Source of the DNA: Pikeienuella litoralis
GTDB taxonomy: Bacteria; Pseudomonadota; Alphaproteobacteria; Rhodobacterales; Rhodobacteraceae
Assembly (NCBI RefSeq): GCF_037646705.1
Contig: NZ_JBBHER010000005.1
Location: 359,527 to 423,526, forward strand
Length of the DNA stretch: 64,000 nt
Direction: 5' to 3'
Below, in pieces: positions 17,268 to 25,510 of this stretch (positions within the stretch are counted from its first letter, which is position 1; each line of letters opens with the position of its first letter). Below the pieces are notes generated by a model, which saw only the letters and a list, made by a program, of their open reading frames with translations, searched no databases and was not told the DNA's origin. A program made the position numbers and the translations under genes.

Positions 17268-18224
17268 ATGACCACACGCGACCTCACAGACCGCGCGCAG
17301 CGGCACCCCGAGAAGGCGCATCGCGCCGACAATATTTCACCCAAGAAACCGGACTGGATCAGGGTGAAGGCGCCGACCTCCGCCGGCTATCGCGAGACGC
17401 GCGACACGATACGGAGCAACCGGCTCGTCACCGTCTGCGAGGAGGCCGGCTGCCCCAATGTCGGCGAATGCTGGTCGCGAGGCCACGCGACCATGATGAT
17501 AATGGGTGAGATCTGCACCCGCGGCTGCACATTCTGCAATATCGCCACCGGCCGCCCGAACGCGCTCGACGTATTCGAGCCGGGCAGGGTGGCGCACGCG
17601 GTGGAGACGTTGGGCCTCAGCCATATCGTGATCACCTCCGTCGACCGCGATGACCTGGAGGATGGCGGCGCCGAGCATTTCGCGCAGACGATCCGCGCGA
17701 TACGCCGCCGGTCTCCGGAGACGACGATCGAGATCCTCACCCCGGATTTCCTCAAATGCGGGCCGGAGGCGCTGGAGATCGTCGTCGCGGCGCGGCCCGA
17801 TGTGTTCAACCACAATGTCGAGACCGTTCCAGGCCTTTATCCGACGGTGCGGCCGGGCGCGCGTTATTTCCATTCGCTTCGGCTCCTGCAGCGGGTGAAG
17901 GAGCTCGATCCGTCGATGTTCACCAAATCGGGCATGATGGTCGGCCTTGGCGAAGACCGTCAGGCGGTTCTTCAGGTGATGGACGACATGCGCGCCGCCG
18001 ATGTCGACTTTCTGACGATCGGCCAGTATCTGCAGCCGACCCTGAAGCATCACGTCGTCGCCCGCTACGTGACGCCCGATGAATTCGCGGGCTACAAGCG
18101 GATCGCCTACGCGAAGGGCTTTCTGATGGTCTCGGCGTCGCCGCTGACCCGGTCAAGCTATCACGCGGGCGACGACTTCACCCGCCTCCGCGAGGCGCGG
18201 CGGGCGCGGCTGGCCGAGGGGTAG
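17268..18224 (+). CDS. lipA: Lipoyl synthase
   Basis: Radical SAM enzyme that inserts two sulfurs into octanoyl groups to make lipoate on pyruvate and 2-oxoglutarate dehydrogenases. 318 aa. The auxiliary iron-sulfur cluster cysteines are in CEEAGCPNVGECW; the radical SAM motif CxxxCxxC is in CTRGCTFCN. Further family segments are SVDRDDLEDGGA, VFNHNVETVPGLYP, KSGMMVGLGE and SSYHAGD near the C-terminus (family RSSYHA). Start ATG 17268 (MTTRDLTDRAQRHPEKAHR) was preferred to 17238. Functionally it serves the pdhB lipoyl domain in this same window. Confidence 0.98.
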   Translation: MTTRDLTDRAQRHPEKAHRADNISPKKPDWIRVKAPTSAGYRETRDTIRSNRLVTVCEEAGCPNVGECWSRGHATMMIMGEICTRGCTFCNIATGRPNALDVFEPGRVAHAVETLGLSHIVITSVDRDDLEDGGAEHFAQTIRAIRRRSPETTIEILTPDFLKCGPEALEIVVAARPDVFNHNVETVPGLYPTVRPGARYFHSLRLLQRVKELDPSMFTKSGMMVGLGEDRQAVLQVMDDMRAADVDFLTIGQYLQPTLKHHVVARYVTPDEFAGYKRIAYAKGFLMVSASPLTRSSYHAGDDFTRLREARRARLAEG

Positions 18225-18323
18225 GCGCGGCGGCCGCCTCGTCGTCCGGCGCGCGCCGGGGCCCCGCATCCGCAGGCGAAGATGGAGGCGGGCGCGTTTC
18301 GGCGCTGCATTTTTCTTCGATAC

Positions 18324-18332
18324 TGTTATGAT
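18324..18332 (+). promoter_or_regulatory. Extended -10 promoter for the coiled-coil/cyclase operon
   Basis: TGT-TATGAT: a TGn extension followed by a -10 hexamer matching TATAAT at 5 of 6 positions, 28 bp before the GTG start at 18360. No good -35 is visible, which an extended -10 can tolerate. The surrounding short AT-rich stretch (18309-18332) stands out. Confidence 0.4.
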
Positions 18333-18359
18333 GACGGCGCGCACCAGGGGGGAGGAGTC

Positions 18360-18911
18360 GTGACCGGAGCATTCGAGAGTCCCGATCCCGCATACATGGA
18401 CCCGCGCGCCTTGCGTGAGACGATCACGGCGCTTCGCTCCGCGCTCGAGCAAGCGGAGGACAGGCGCCTGCGCGAGGTTCGCGCCGCCGCCGCCGCCGCG
18501 GCGGGCGAGATCGAGCAACTGAAGGCGACGGCGCAGGAGATGCGCGCCGCGCTCGAGACGGAGCGCGCGGCGAACGAAGCCAGGATCCAGGAGATGCGCC
18601 GCGAATTCGCCGAACAGACCCAGCAGTTCCGGAATGCGATCCAGGCGCTCCGCACACGCATGGAAGAGGAGCGCGCCCGCGCGCAGGATCGCATGCGGGA
18701 GGCGCGCTCCACGTCGAACCGGGAGCTGGCGGAAATGCGCGATGCGGCTCATGCGATCCGCGACGAGATGGACCGCCAGACGTTTCGGCACGCCGAGATG
18801 ATGCGGGAGACCGCGCACAATCACCGGGCCGAGGTTCAGGAGCTGATCGCCACGATCACCGAACTTCGCGACAGGGTCGACAGGGCCGGCCGGGAGCGAT
18901 CCCGTGCCTGA
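18360..18911 (+). CDS. Coiled-coil protein of unknown function, coupled to adenylate cyclase
   Basis: 183 aa, not assigned to a known family. After about 35 residues the chain is almost entirely charged helix rich in Glu, Arg, Ala and Gln, with heptad-like Leu/Ile/Met spacing to about residue 180, so a long parallel coiled coil is likely. There is no signal peptide or membrane segment. Start GTG 18360 has GGAGGAG directly upstream. Its last 8 bases overlap the GTG start of the cyclase gene, so the two are translationally coupled. It may act as an oligomerisation or localisation partner of the cyclase; that is inference. Confidence 0.75.
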   Translation: MTGAFESPDPAYMDPRALRETITALRSALEQAEDRRLREVRAAAAAAAGEIEQLKATAQEMRAALETERAANEARIQEMRREFAEQTQQFRNAIQALRTRMEEERARAQDRMREARSTSNRELAEMRDAAHAIRDEMDRQTFRHAEMMRETAHNHRAEVQELIATITELRDRVDRAGRERSRA

Positions 18912-21183
18912 GGACGCGCTATCGATCCAGGTGGGTGAAACCCATGAGGAGCAGCTTACGCATCTGCGCATGTTGCTCGACGTGTCTCGCAAGGTGGCGG
19001 CTCAGGATACGCTCGACACCGTTCTGGAGACCTTGATCGACCTCGCCTGTCAGGAAACCGGGGCGGTTCGCGGCACGCTCTTTCTCAATGATCCGGCGAC
19101 GGGAGAATTGTTCAGCCGGGTCGCGCTGGGGATGCGCAGCCGGGAGATCCGGTTGATGAACGACGAAGGGATCGCCGGATCCGTCTTCCAGACCGGCCGG
19201 GGCGAGATCGTCGAGAACGCCTATGACGACCCGAGATTCAACGTGACGGTGGATCGCGAAACCGGGTTTCGCACGGAATCGCTGCTCTGCGCGCCGATCC
19301 GCACCGCCCGGAACGAAATCATCGGCGTCGCCCAGATGCTCAACAAGAAGACCGGGCGGTTCACGCAAACCGATCTCGACATTCTTCAGGGCATGACCAC
19401 GCAATGCGCGATCACGCTCCAGTCGATGCAACTGGTCGAACGGGTGGAGCGGAGCCGCGAACGCGAAGTCGAGTTTCTGAACATCATTTCCGAAATGACC
19501 TCGGAGCTGGAGCTCGGCAAGCTTCTGAACAAGGTCATGACCGAAGCGACGCGCATGTTGGACGCTGAACGCTCGACCCTCTTTCTCAACGACGAGAAGA
19601 CGGGCGAGCTGTTTTCCCATGTGGGCGCAGGGCTGGACAGTTTCGAGATCCGGCTGCCGAACGATGTCGGCATCGCCGGCACGGTCTTCACCTCGGGCAA
19701 GACGATCAATATCCCGCACGCCTACGCCGATCTGCGCTTCAATCCGGACTTCGACAAGCAGACCGGCTTTTTCACCCGCTCGATCCTGTGCGTTCCGGTG
19801 GTGAACAAGCGAGGCAAGGTGATCGGGGTGACGCAGGTCCTGAACAAGGCCGGCGGCCCGTTCGACAGCGAAGATGAAAGCCGCCTGAAGGCGTTCACCG
19901 CTCAGATCGCCATCGGGTTGGAGAACGCCAAGCTCTTCAACGACGTGCAGGCGATGCAGAACTACACCGACTCGATGCTGCAAAGCATGACGAACGGCGT
20001 CATCACCGTCGACAACGACATGACCGTGCGCACCTGCAACGCGGCCGCTGCGCGTCTTCTCGGCCGCACGCCCGATCTCGTGATCGGGGAGCCGGGCGAA
20101 TCCATCGGCGCGGAGAACATCTGGCTGGTTGAGCGTCTGCGCCGGGTGCTGCTCGAAGGGGAGGGCGACATTCTGATGGAGGTCGAGCTCAGCTTCTTCG
20201 GCAACGCGATCACCACCAACCTCACCATGCTGCCGCTGAAATCGGGCGCGGGCGACTTTCTGGGCGCGATGGTGATGATCGAGGACATCACCGCTGAGAA
20301 GCGGGTCAAATCGACGCTCGCCCGCTACATGGATCCGAAGCTCGCCGATCAGATGCTGGCCGAAGGCCGAACCGAAGACATCATGGGCGGCAAGGACACG
20401 ATCGCGACCGTGCTCTTTTCCGATATCAGGGGCTTTACGACCATCACCGAGACCCTCGGCGCGCAGGGCACCGTGAGGTTGCTGAACGAGTATTTCGAGA
20501 TGATGGTCGATTGCATCATCGAGCATGGCGGCATGCTGGACAAGTTCATCGGCGATGCGACCATGGCGGCCTTCGGCATTCCGATCGCGCATGGCGACGA
20601 TGAGGATCGCGGCGTCCGGGCCGCCATCGACATGATTTCGCGGCTCTGGGAATGGAACGAGGCGCGCGTGAAGCGCGGGGAGGCGCCGCTCGACATGGGC
20701 GTGGGGCTGAACACCGACAGCGTCGTCGCCGGCAATATCGGCAGCCAGAAGCGGATGGATTACACGATGATCGGCGACGGCGTGAATCTGGCCGCCCGGC
20801 TCGAAGGCGCGTGCAAGCAGTACCACGCCCGCATTCTTCTGTCGGACCGCACCGTGAAACGCCTCAAAGGCATCTATCGGCTGCGGGAGATCGACCGCGT
20901 TCAGGTGAAAGGCAAGACCGAGCCCGTCGATATCTTCGAATGTCTCGATTATCACTCCGAGACGACGTTCCCGAACATGATGGATGCGCTAGGGCATTTC
21001 CGGGAGGGAATCCATCGCTACCGGAAGCAGGAATGGACGCGGGCGATCGGCTCCTTCAAGGAGGCGCTGAAGGCGAATCCCGACGACCGCATCGCCACCG
21101 ATTACATCGAGCGGTGCCGGATCATGAAAACGGCGCCGCCGGGCGACGACTGGGACGGCGTCTGGGTCATGAAGTCAAAATAG
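18904..21183 (+). CDS. Class III adenylate cyclase with GAF-GAF-PAS sensor region
   Basis: 759 aa cytosolic cyclase predicted to make cAMP. Domains in order: GAF (about 25-175), GAF (about 190-345), PAS (about 350-465), class III catalytic domain (about 497-690) and a helical TPR-like tail (about 690-745). The two GAFs are clearly related (TLFLNDPATGELFS versus TLFLNDEKTGELFS). Catalytic features: metal-binding Asp in FSDIRGFT and in KFIGDATMAAFG, and YTMIGDGVNLAARLE with the transition-state Asn/Arg. The Lys before FIGD and the Thr in YTMIGD fit the Lys/Thr base-recognition pair of CyaC-like adenylate cyclases. Start GTG 18904 overlaps the upstream coiled-coil gene. Ligands of the GAF domains are unknown. 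Confidence 0.92.
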   Translation: MPEDALSIQVGETHEEQLTHLRMLLDVSRKVAAQDTLDTVLETLIDLACQETGAVRGTLFLNDPATGELFSRVALGMRSREIRLMNDEGIAGSVFQTGRGEIVENAYDDPRFNVTVDRETGFRTESLLCAPIRTARNEIIGVAQMLNKKTGRFTQTDLDILQGMTTQCAITLQSMQLVERVERSREREVEFLNIISEMTSELELGKLLNKVMTEATRMLDAERSTLFLNDEKTGELFSHVGAGLDSFEIRLPNDVGIAGTVFTSGKTINIPHAYADLRFNPDFDKQTGFFTRSILCVPVVNKRGKVIGVTQVLNKAGGPFDSEDESRLKAFTAQIAIGLENAKLFNDVQAMQNYTDSMLQSMTNGVITVDNDMTVRTCNAAAARLLGRTPDLVIGEPGESIGAENIWLVERLRRVLLEGEGDILMEVELSFFGNAITTNLTMLPLKSGAGDFLGAMVMIEDITAEKRVKSTLARYMDPKLADQMLAEGRTEDIMGGKDTIATVLFSDIRGFTTITETLGAQGTVRLLNEYFEMMVDCIIEHGGMLDKFIGDATMAAFGIPIAHGDDEDRGVRAAIDMISRLWEWNEARVKRGEAPLDMGVGLNTDSVVAGNIGSQKRMDYTMIGDGVNLAARLEGACKQYHARILLSDRTVKRLKGIYRLREIDRVQVKGKTEPVDIFECLDYHSETTFPNMMDALGHFREGIHRYRKQEWTRAIGSFKEALKANPDDRIATDYIERCRIMKTAPPGDDWDGVWVMKSK

Positions 21184-21190
21184 CCCGCCG

Positions 21191-21724
21191 TTACGTCTCT
21201 GGAATCACGCGGCCGATATAGGGAAGGTTCCTGTTCGCCTGCGCGAAGTCGATGCCGTAGCCGACGACGAACCTGTCCGGAATCTCGAACCCGATGAACC
21301 GGGCCGAGACCTGCTTCTCCCGCCGCGCCGGCTTGTCCAGCAGCGCGCAGATCTCCAGCCGCGCGGGATTCCGCGACGCCAACAACGCCGTCACGTGGGC
21401 GAGGGTGTGTCCGGTGTCGACGATATCCTCCACCACCAGAACATCGACCCCCTCGATCGGCGCGCGAAGATCCTTCAGGATCCGGACCTCGCGGCTCGAT
21501 GTGGCGGCGTCGCCATAGGACGACGCTTCGATGAAATCCACCTCCACCGGAAGCTCCAGTTGCCGGGCGAGATCGGCGATAAAGACGAAGGAGCCGCGGA
21601 GCAGCCCGATCAGGACGAGTTTTTTCGTTCCGGCGAAATGCGCGGAGATCTCCTCCGCCAACGCCGCGACCCGGGCCGAAATCTCCGCTTCGGAGATCAT
21701 GATCTCGATATCGTACCCGCTCAT
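21191..21724 (-). CDS. hpt: Hypoxanthine phosphoribosyltransferase
   Basis: Salvages hypoxanthine/guanine with PRPP to give IMP/GMP. 177 aa from ATG 21724 (MSGYDIEIMISEAEI); an upstream in-frame ATG at 21817 gives a non-family extension. Type I PRTase features: the PRPP loop VLVVEDIVDTGHTL, LIGLLRGSFVFIADLARQL at the PPi loop, EASSYGDAATSS in the flexible loop and the C-terminal VGYGIDFAQANRNLPYIG. It is convergent with the cyclase gene (7 bp between stops), and divergent from the RatA-like gene. No terminator fits between it and the cyclase. Confidence 0.95.
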   Translation of the reverse strand: MSGYDIEIMISEAEISARVAALAEEISAHFAGTKKLVLIGLLRGSFVFIADLARQLELPVEVDFIEASSYGDAATSSREVRILKDLRAPIEGVDVLVVEDIVDTGHTLAHVTALLASRNPARLEICALLDKPARREKQVSARFIGFEIPDRFVVGYGIDFAQANRNLPYIGRVIPET

Positions 21725-21805
21725 GCTGGATCTCCGTTCATCTTGTCCTCGGGACGACAATCCGACAGGGTGCGCCGCACCGCAACAGGGAGCAGGCGAG
21801 GCAGG

Positions 21806-22258
21806 ATGCCGACACATCGCGAAAAACGCAAAATGCCATATAGCGCCGATGAGATGTACGCGCTGATCGCCGACGTGCCGTCATATCCCGAATTTCTGCC
21901 GTGGTGCTCCGCCGCGCGTATTCGCTCCCGTCAGGAGACCCCCGAGGCGGAAATCATCGACGCCGATCTGGTCATTTCCTTCAAATTGTTCCGCGAACGC
22001 TTTGGAAGCCGCGTAACGCTGAGGCCGGAACCGAGGGAGATCGACGTCGCCTATCTCGACGGACCTTTCAGATACCTGAACAACCACTGGAAATTCTCTC
22101 CGCTGACGGAAACTTCATGCGAAGTGGATTTCTTCGTCGATTTCGAGTTTCGCTCCCGCGCGCTTCAGGCCCTGATCGGGCTGGTCTTTCACGAAGCGAT
22201 GGTCCGGATCGTGCGGGCGTTCGAGGCGCGGGCGGCGGCGCTTTACGGCGCTCGGTGA
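21806..22258 (+). CDS. COQ10/RatA-family START-fold protein
   Basis: 150 aa single-domain protein of the polyketide cyclase/START superfamily. Landmarks: MPTHREKRKMPYSADEMYAL, the family motif DVPSYPEFLPWCSAARI, FKLFRERFGSRVTL and the C-terminal FHEAMVRIVRAFEARA helix. Members bind ubiquinone (yeast Coq10) and are often annotated as RatA toxin; in alphaproteobacteria a ubiquinone-binding role is more likely. It starts 81 bp from the divergent hpt gene. The neighbouring isoprenoid genes (ispDF) make a quinone link plausible, but this is inference. Confidence 0.9.
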   Translation: MPTHREKRKMPYSADEMYALIADVPSYPEFLPWCSAARIRSRQETPEAEIIDADLVISFKLFRERFGSRVTLRPEPREIDVAYLDGPFRYLNNHWKFSPLTETSCEVDFFVDFEFRSRALQALIGLVFHEAMVRIVRAFEARAAALYGAR

Positions 22259-22309
22259 GCCGCGGCCGGACGGTCGAACTCCGCCATCCGGGAGCGCGGC
22301 TCCCTCAAA

Positions 22310-22789
22310 TCACTGGTTCACCGCCCGAATCATGGTGAGCGCCTCGCGCACCGCGGCGGCGCGCACCGCGCTCCGGCCGATCGGCCCATACTCCAGACGG
22401 CGCGCCTCCGCCGGCCCGCCCCGGCGCAGCGCGTGAAAGCAGACAAGCCCCTCCGGCTTCTGCTCCGATCCGCCGGGCCCCGCGACGCCGGTGATCGCCA
22501 CGACGATATCGGCGCGGGACTGCGCGAGCCCTCCCTCCGCCATCGCCTGCGCGACCTCGGGAGAGACGGCGCCGAATTTCTCGATCAACGCCGGCGGCAC
22601 GCCGACCAGTTCGGTCTTGGCCTCATTCGAATAGGTGACGAACCCCCGCTCGACGACCGCCGAAGATCCGGGGATCGAGGTCAGCGCGGCGGCGACCATG
22701 CCGCCGGTGCAGCTTTCCACCGTCGCCGCCATCCGCCCGGTCGCGGCGAGCGCGGCGAGGGTCGCGCGCGCTTCGGTCTCGAATTCCAT
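22310..22789 (-). CDS. CinA-family C-terminal domain protein (nicotinamide-nucleotide amidase)
   Basis: 159 aa, consisting only of the C-terminal CinA domain, which in PncC-type enzymes deamidates nicotinamide mononucleotide. Conserved pieces: TVESCTGGMVAAALTSIPGSS, GFVTYSNEAKTELVGV, VSPEVAQAMAEGG and ITGVAGPGGSEQKPEGLV. The N-terminal molybdopterin-binding-like domain of full CinA is absent, as is usual in this clade. I chose ATG 22789, which overlaps the pgpA stop as TGATG; a GTG at 22801 is possible. Part of the ispDF-pgpA-cinA operon. Confidence 0.93.
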   Translation of the reverse strand: MEFETEARATLAALAATGRMAATVESCTGGMVAAALTSIPGSSAVVERGFVTYSNEAKTELVGVPPALIEKFGAVSPEVAQAMAEGGLAQSRADIVVAITGVAGPGGSEQKPEGLVCFHALRRGGPAEARRLEYGPIGRSAVRAAAVREALTMIRAVNQ

Positions 22790-23247
22790 CACATCAGCCA
22801 CCCATGTGCGATCGCCGCCCCGATCAATATCAGAACGCCCGCGCCCGCGCCCGCCGCCAGATCATCCCAGAGGGGCCCGCGTGTCGAGAGGCGGCGGATC
22901 GGTCCGCAGAAAAGAGTCAGCGCCTGACAGACGAGAAAACCGCCGATCCAGCCCGGCCACGGAAACAGGAAAGGCGCCGCGCCCGCCGCCCAGAGCCCGC
23001 CCGACAGCGGCCAGAGCGCGAGCCACTGGCCGACCACCCGGTCCAGCATCATCGGCGTGTCGGTCCGGGGCGCGGCCCAGAGCGTCAGCGCCGCGCCCGC
23101 CGCCGTCATCGCGGCGAGGAGTGGAAACCCTCCAAGCCAATGCAGCCCCCAGGCCGCAGGCAGCGCGAGCAGCGCCGCGAAGATCCCGGCGTCCGGATGC
23201 AGCCGATGGAGGCCGCACATTCCCGCCACGAGGCTCGCCATGTTCAT
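22789..23247 (-). CDS. pgpA: Divergent PgpA-like phosphatidylglycerophosphatase
   Basis: 152 aa membrane protein with about four hydrophobic segments. The position between ispDF and cinA, and the pieces WGLHWLGGFPLL, VVGQWLALWPLSGG and WDDLAAG, identify it as the PgpA that dephosphorylates phosphatidylglycerophosphate in Rhodobacterales. Expected motifs are altered, however. The PGTxGS start reads HPDAGIF, the DExxGxW motif reads DRVVGQW (Glu to Arg), and the FRxxDxxKPWPI block is reduced to a short PIRRLST stretch. The DD of the last motif survives. Activity is therefore doubtful. ATGA overlap with ispDF upstream and TGATG with cinA downstream. Confidence 0.75.
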   Translation of the reverse strand: MNMASLVAGMCGLHRLHPDAGIFAALLALPAAWGLHWLGGFPLLAAMTAAGAALTLWAAPRTDTPMMLDRVVGQWLALWPLSGGLWAAGAAPFLFPWPGWIGGFLVCQALTLFCGPIRRLSTRGPLWDDLAAGAGAGVLILIGAAIAHGWLM

Positions 23248-24389
23248 GGGAGCGCCACCATCACCGCCGCCAGCGCCGCGATCCCTTCTTCACGCCCGGT
23301 GAACCCGAGACGCTCCGATGTGGTCGCCTTGACGCTGACGCGGCCGGGGTCGACCTTCATGATCCGGGCGAGAGACAGCGTCATCGCCTCCGCATGCGGG
23401 CCGATCTTCGGCCGCTCGCAGACGATCGTCAGGTCGGCGTTGATCAATCGTCCGCGCCGCGCGCGCAGGCGCTCCAGCGCCTTTTCAAGAAAGATGGAGG
23501 AATCGGCGCCCTTCCATTGCGGGTCGGAGGGCGGAAACCAGCGCCCGATGTCGCCTTCGCCGATCGCGCCGAAAAGCGCATCCGTGAGGGCGTGCATCGC
23601 CACGTCGGCGTCGGAATGCCCCGAGAGCGCCTTGTCGTGCGGGATCCTCACGCCGCAAAGGATGACCTCCGCGCCCTCGGTGAACGCATGAACGTCATAG
23701 CCCTGTCCGATCCGCGTCTCATTCATGTCCAAGCGCCTCTCCGCCCGCTCGAAATCCTGCTCCGTGGTGATCTTGAAGTTATCGTCATCGCCTTCAACCA
23801 TAGTGACGGAGAGTCCCGCCGCTCTGGCGACCTCGGCGTCATCCGCCGCGCGCGGCTCCGTGTTGGCCCGATGCGCCGCGAGGATCGCCGCGAACCTGAA
23901 GCCTTGCGGCGTCTGCGCGCGCCAGAGGCCTTCCCTCGAAACCGGCTCGCCGCAAAGCCCATGGTCCGCGCGCTTCAACGCGTCGACGACAGGGATCGCC
24001 GCGATCGCGCCGTCATGCGCGGTCAGCGCGTCGCGCATCTCGGCGATGACGCGCCGGGAGAGGAACGGGCGGGCCGCGTCATGGATCAACACCAGATCGG
24101 GCGGGTCCGCCGCGAGCGCCTCCAACCCCGCGCGCACCGAAAGCGCGCGCTCCGCTCCGCCGTGGACGGGCGGCAGAAGGCGCGGGTCGGCCGGCGCCGC
24201 AGCCGCGTATCGTTCGGCGTCCTCCGGGCGGATGCAGACGATCGCGCGATCGATCAGGTCGGAGTGGAGCACGGCGCGAATGGTGCGCGCCAACAGCGAT
24301 TCGCCCCGGATCTCCCGATATTGTTTCGGCGTTCCGCCGCCCGCGCGCAGCCCGCGCCCGGCGGCGACGATCAGAGCGGCGACCTGCAT
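23244..24389 (-). CDS. ispDF: Bifunctional 2-C-methyl-D-erythritol 4-phosphate cytidylyltransferase / MEcPP synthase
   Basis: Two steps of the MEP isoprenoid pathway in one 381-aa chain. The N-terminal IspD half (about 1-222) has LIVAAGRGLRAGGGTPKQY, IHDAARPF, AQTPQGFRF and AADDAEVARAAG; the C-terminal IspF half (about 223-381) begins with IGQGYDVHAF and contains LSGHSDADVAMHALTDAL, GDIGRWFPPSD, and ATTSERLGFTGREEGI. Start ATG 24389 (MQVAALIVAAGRG) fits GGAGGA with 7-8 nt spacing; ATG 24395 would be too close. The fusion is common in alphaproteobacteria. First gene of a tight operon with pgpA and cinA. Confidence 0.97.
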   Translation of the reverse strand: MQVAALIVAAGRGLRAGGGTPKQYREIRGESLLARTIRAVLHSDLIDRAIVCIRPEDAERYAAAAPADPRLLPPVHGGAERALSVRAGLEALAADPPDLVLIHDAARPFLSRRVIAEMRDALTAHDGAIAAIPVVDALKRADHGLCGEPVSREGLWRAQTPQGFRFAAILAAHRANTEPRAADDAEVARAAGLSVTMVEGDDDNFKITTEQDFERAERRLDMNETRIGQGYDVHAFTEGAEVILCGVRIPHDKALSGHSDADVAMHALTDALFGAIGEGDIGRWFPPSDPQWKGADSSIFLEKALERLRARRGRLINADLTIVCERPKIGPHAEAMTLSLARIMKVDPGRVSVKATTSERLGFTGREEGIAALAAVMVALP

Positions 24390-24455
24390 TCTCATGTTCC
24401 TCCGGCGTGTTTCGCGGACCCTAGGGCCGCCCCGCCGGCGCGACAAGCCTGTCGC

Positions 24456-24484
24456 TTGTGCGCTGGTGTGCGCGACGCTAGCAT
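24456..24484 (+). promoter_or_regulatory. Candidate promoter of the dusB-ntrBC operon
   Basis: TTGTGC (24456-24461), a 17-bp spacer, then TAGCAT (24479-24484), 30 bp before the dusB start. A small inverted repeat CGACA-AGCC-TGTCG lies just upstream at 24441-24454 and could be an operator. No sigma-54 GG-N10-GC element was seen here. Confidence 0.35.
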
Positions 24485-24514
24485 CCGCACTCTCTTGCAT
24501 CAAATGTGGGCGCC

Positions 24515-25510
24515 ATGACTCTTGCGATCGGCGATGTCGTGCTTAAAAACAGGGCGATCCTGTCTCCAATGGCCGGGATCACCGATCTGCCGTTTCGCCG
24601 CCTCGCCGCGAGATTCGGCGCAGGCCTGACGATTTCGGAAATGGTGGCGAGCGGAGAGCTTCTCTCCCGCGGCGCCGCTGCGAAAGCCAAGGCCGAGATC
24701 GACCTCGCCGCAGATGTCTCCGCCGTCCAGATCGCGGGGCGCGACGCCGCGCCGATGGCGGAAGCGGCGCGCATCGCCGAGGACGCCGGCGCGCGGCTGA
24801 TCGACATCAACATGGGGTGCCCCGCGAAAAAGGTCACGTCCGGCTGGTCCGGCGCCGCGCTCATGCGCGAGCCCGCCCATGCGATCAGGTTGATCGAGGC
24901 CGTGATCGGCGCGGTGGGGGTCCCCGTCACGCTGAAGATGCGGTTGGGCTGGGATGAAAGCGCCATAACCGCGCCCGACCTCGCGCGGCGGGCGGCGGCG
25001 GCCGGGGTCGCGATGGTCACGATCCATGGCCGAACGCGCGCGCAGTTTTACAAGGGCAGGGCGGATTGGGCCGCGGTGGCGGCGGTCCGCGAGGCGATCG
25101 ACATTCCGCTTGTGGTCAATGGCGACATCATCGATCTCGCCAGCGCCCGCCGCGCGCTGGAGTTGTCCGGGGCCGACGCCGTGATGATCGGCAGAGGCGC
25201 CGAAGGCGCGCCGTGGACGCCCGGCGTCATCGGCGCCGCGCTGGCTGGCGACGCCCCGCCGCAGATCCCGTCCGGCGGCGCGCTCACCGAACTCATCATC
25301 GAGCATTATGAGGCGATGCTGGACTTTTACGGCGTCGCGCTGGGTCTGCGCGTCGCGCGCAAGCATCTTGGCTGGTGGCTCGCCCGGATTCCGGGCGCGG
25401 AGCCGCTTCGCGCCGATCTGATGCGCATGACGGCGCCCGCCTCCGTCATCGCGGCTCTCCGGGATTGGGAGTCGCCGGGCGAGGCGCCCCTCGCGCGGCG
25501 CGCCGCCTGA
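24515..25510 (+). CDS. dusB: tRNA-dihydrouridine synthase (NifR3)
   Basis: FMN enzyme that reduces uridines in tRNA D-loops. 331 aa TIM barrel: FMN-contact SPMAGITDLPFRRLA, NMGCPAKKV with the catalytic Cys, LKMRLGWDES, VTIHGRTRAQFYKG and GADAVMIGRGAEGAPW. In Rhodobacter this gene is called nifR3 and heads the ntrBC operon, exactly as here. Start ATG 24515 was chosen; the in-frame GTG 24506 is alternative. The stop overlaps the ntrB start as TGATG, so translation is coupled. Confidence 0.96.
   Translation: MTLAIGDVVLKNRAILSPMAGITDLPFRRLAARFGAGLTISEMVASGELLSRGAAAKAKAEIDLAADVSAVQIAGRDAAPMAEAARIAEDAGARLIDINMGCPAKKVTSGWSGAALMREPAHAIRLIEAVIGAVGVPVTLKMRLGWDESAITAPDLARRAAAAGVAMVTIHGRTRAQFYKGRADWAAVAAVREAIDIPLVVNGDIIDLASARRALELSGADAVMIGRGAEGAPWTPGVIGAALAGDAPPQIPSGGALTELIIEHYEAMLDFYGVALGLRVARKHLGWWLARIPGAEPLRADLMRMTAPASVIAALRDWESPGEAPLARRAA

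Noticed and set aside
18246..18259. Palindrome CCGGCGCGCGCCGG after lipA
   Set aside because: A loopless self-complementary GC string of this length is expected by chance at this base composition.
22290..22304. Hairpin GGGAGC-GCG-GCTCCC between the RatA-like and cinA genes as a terminator
   Set aside because: Only a 6-bp stem with a tight loop and no U run; too weak to claim.
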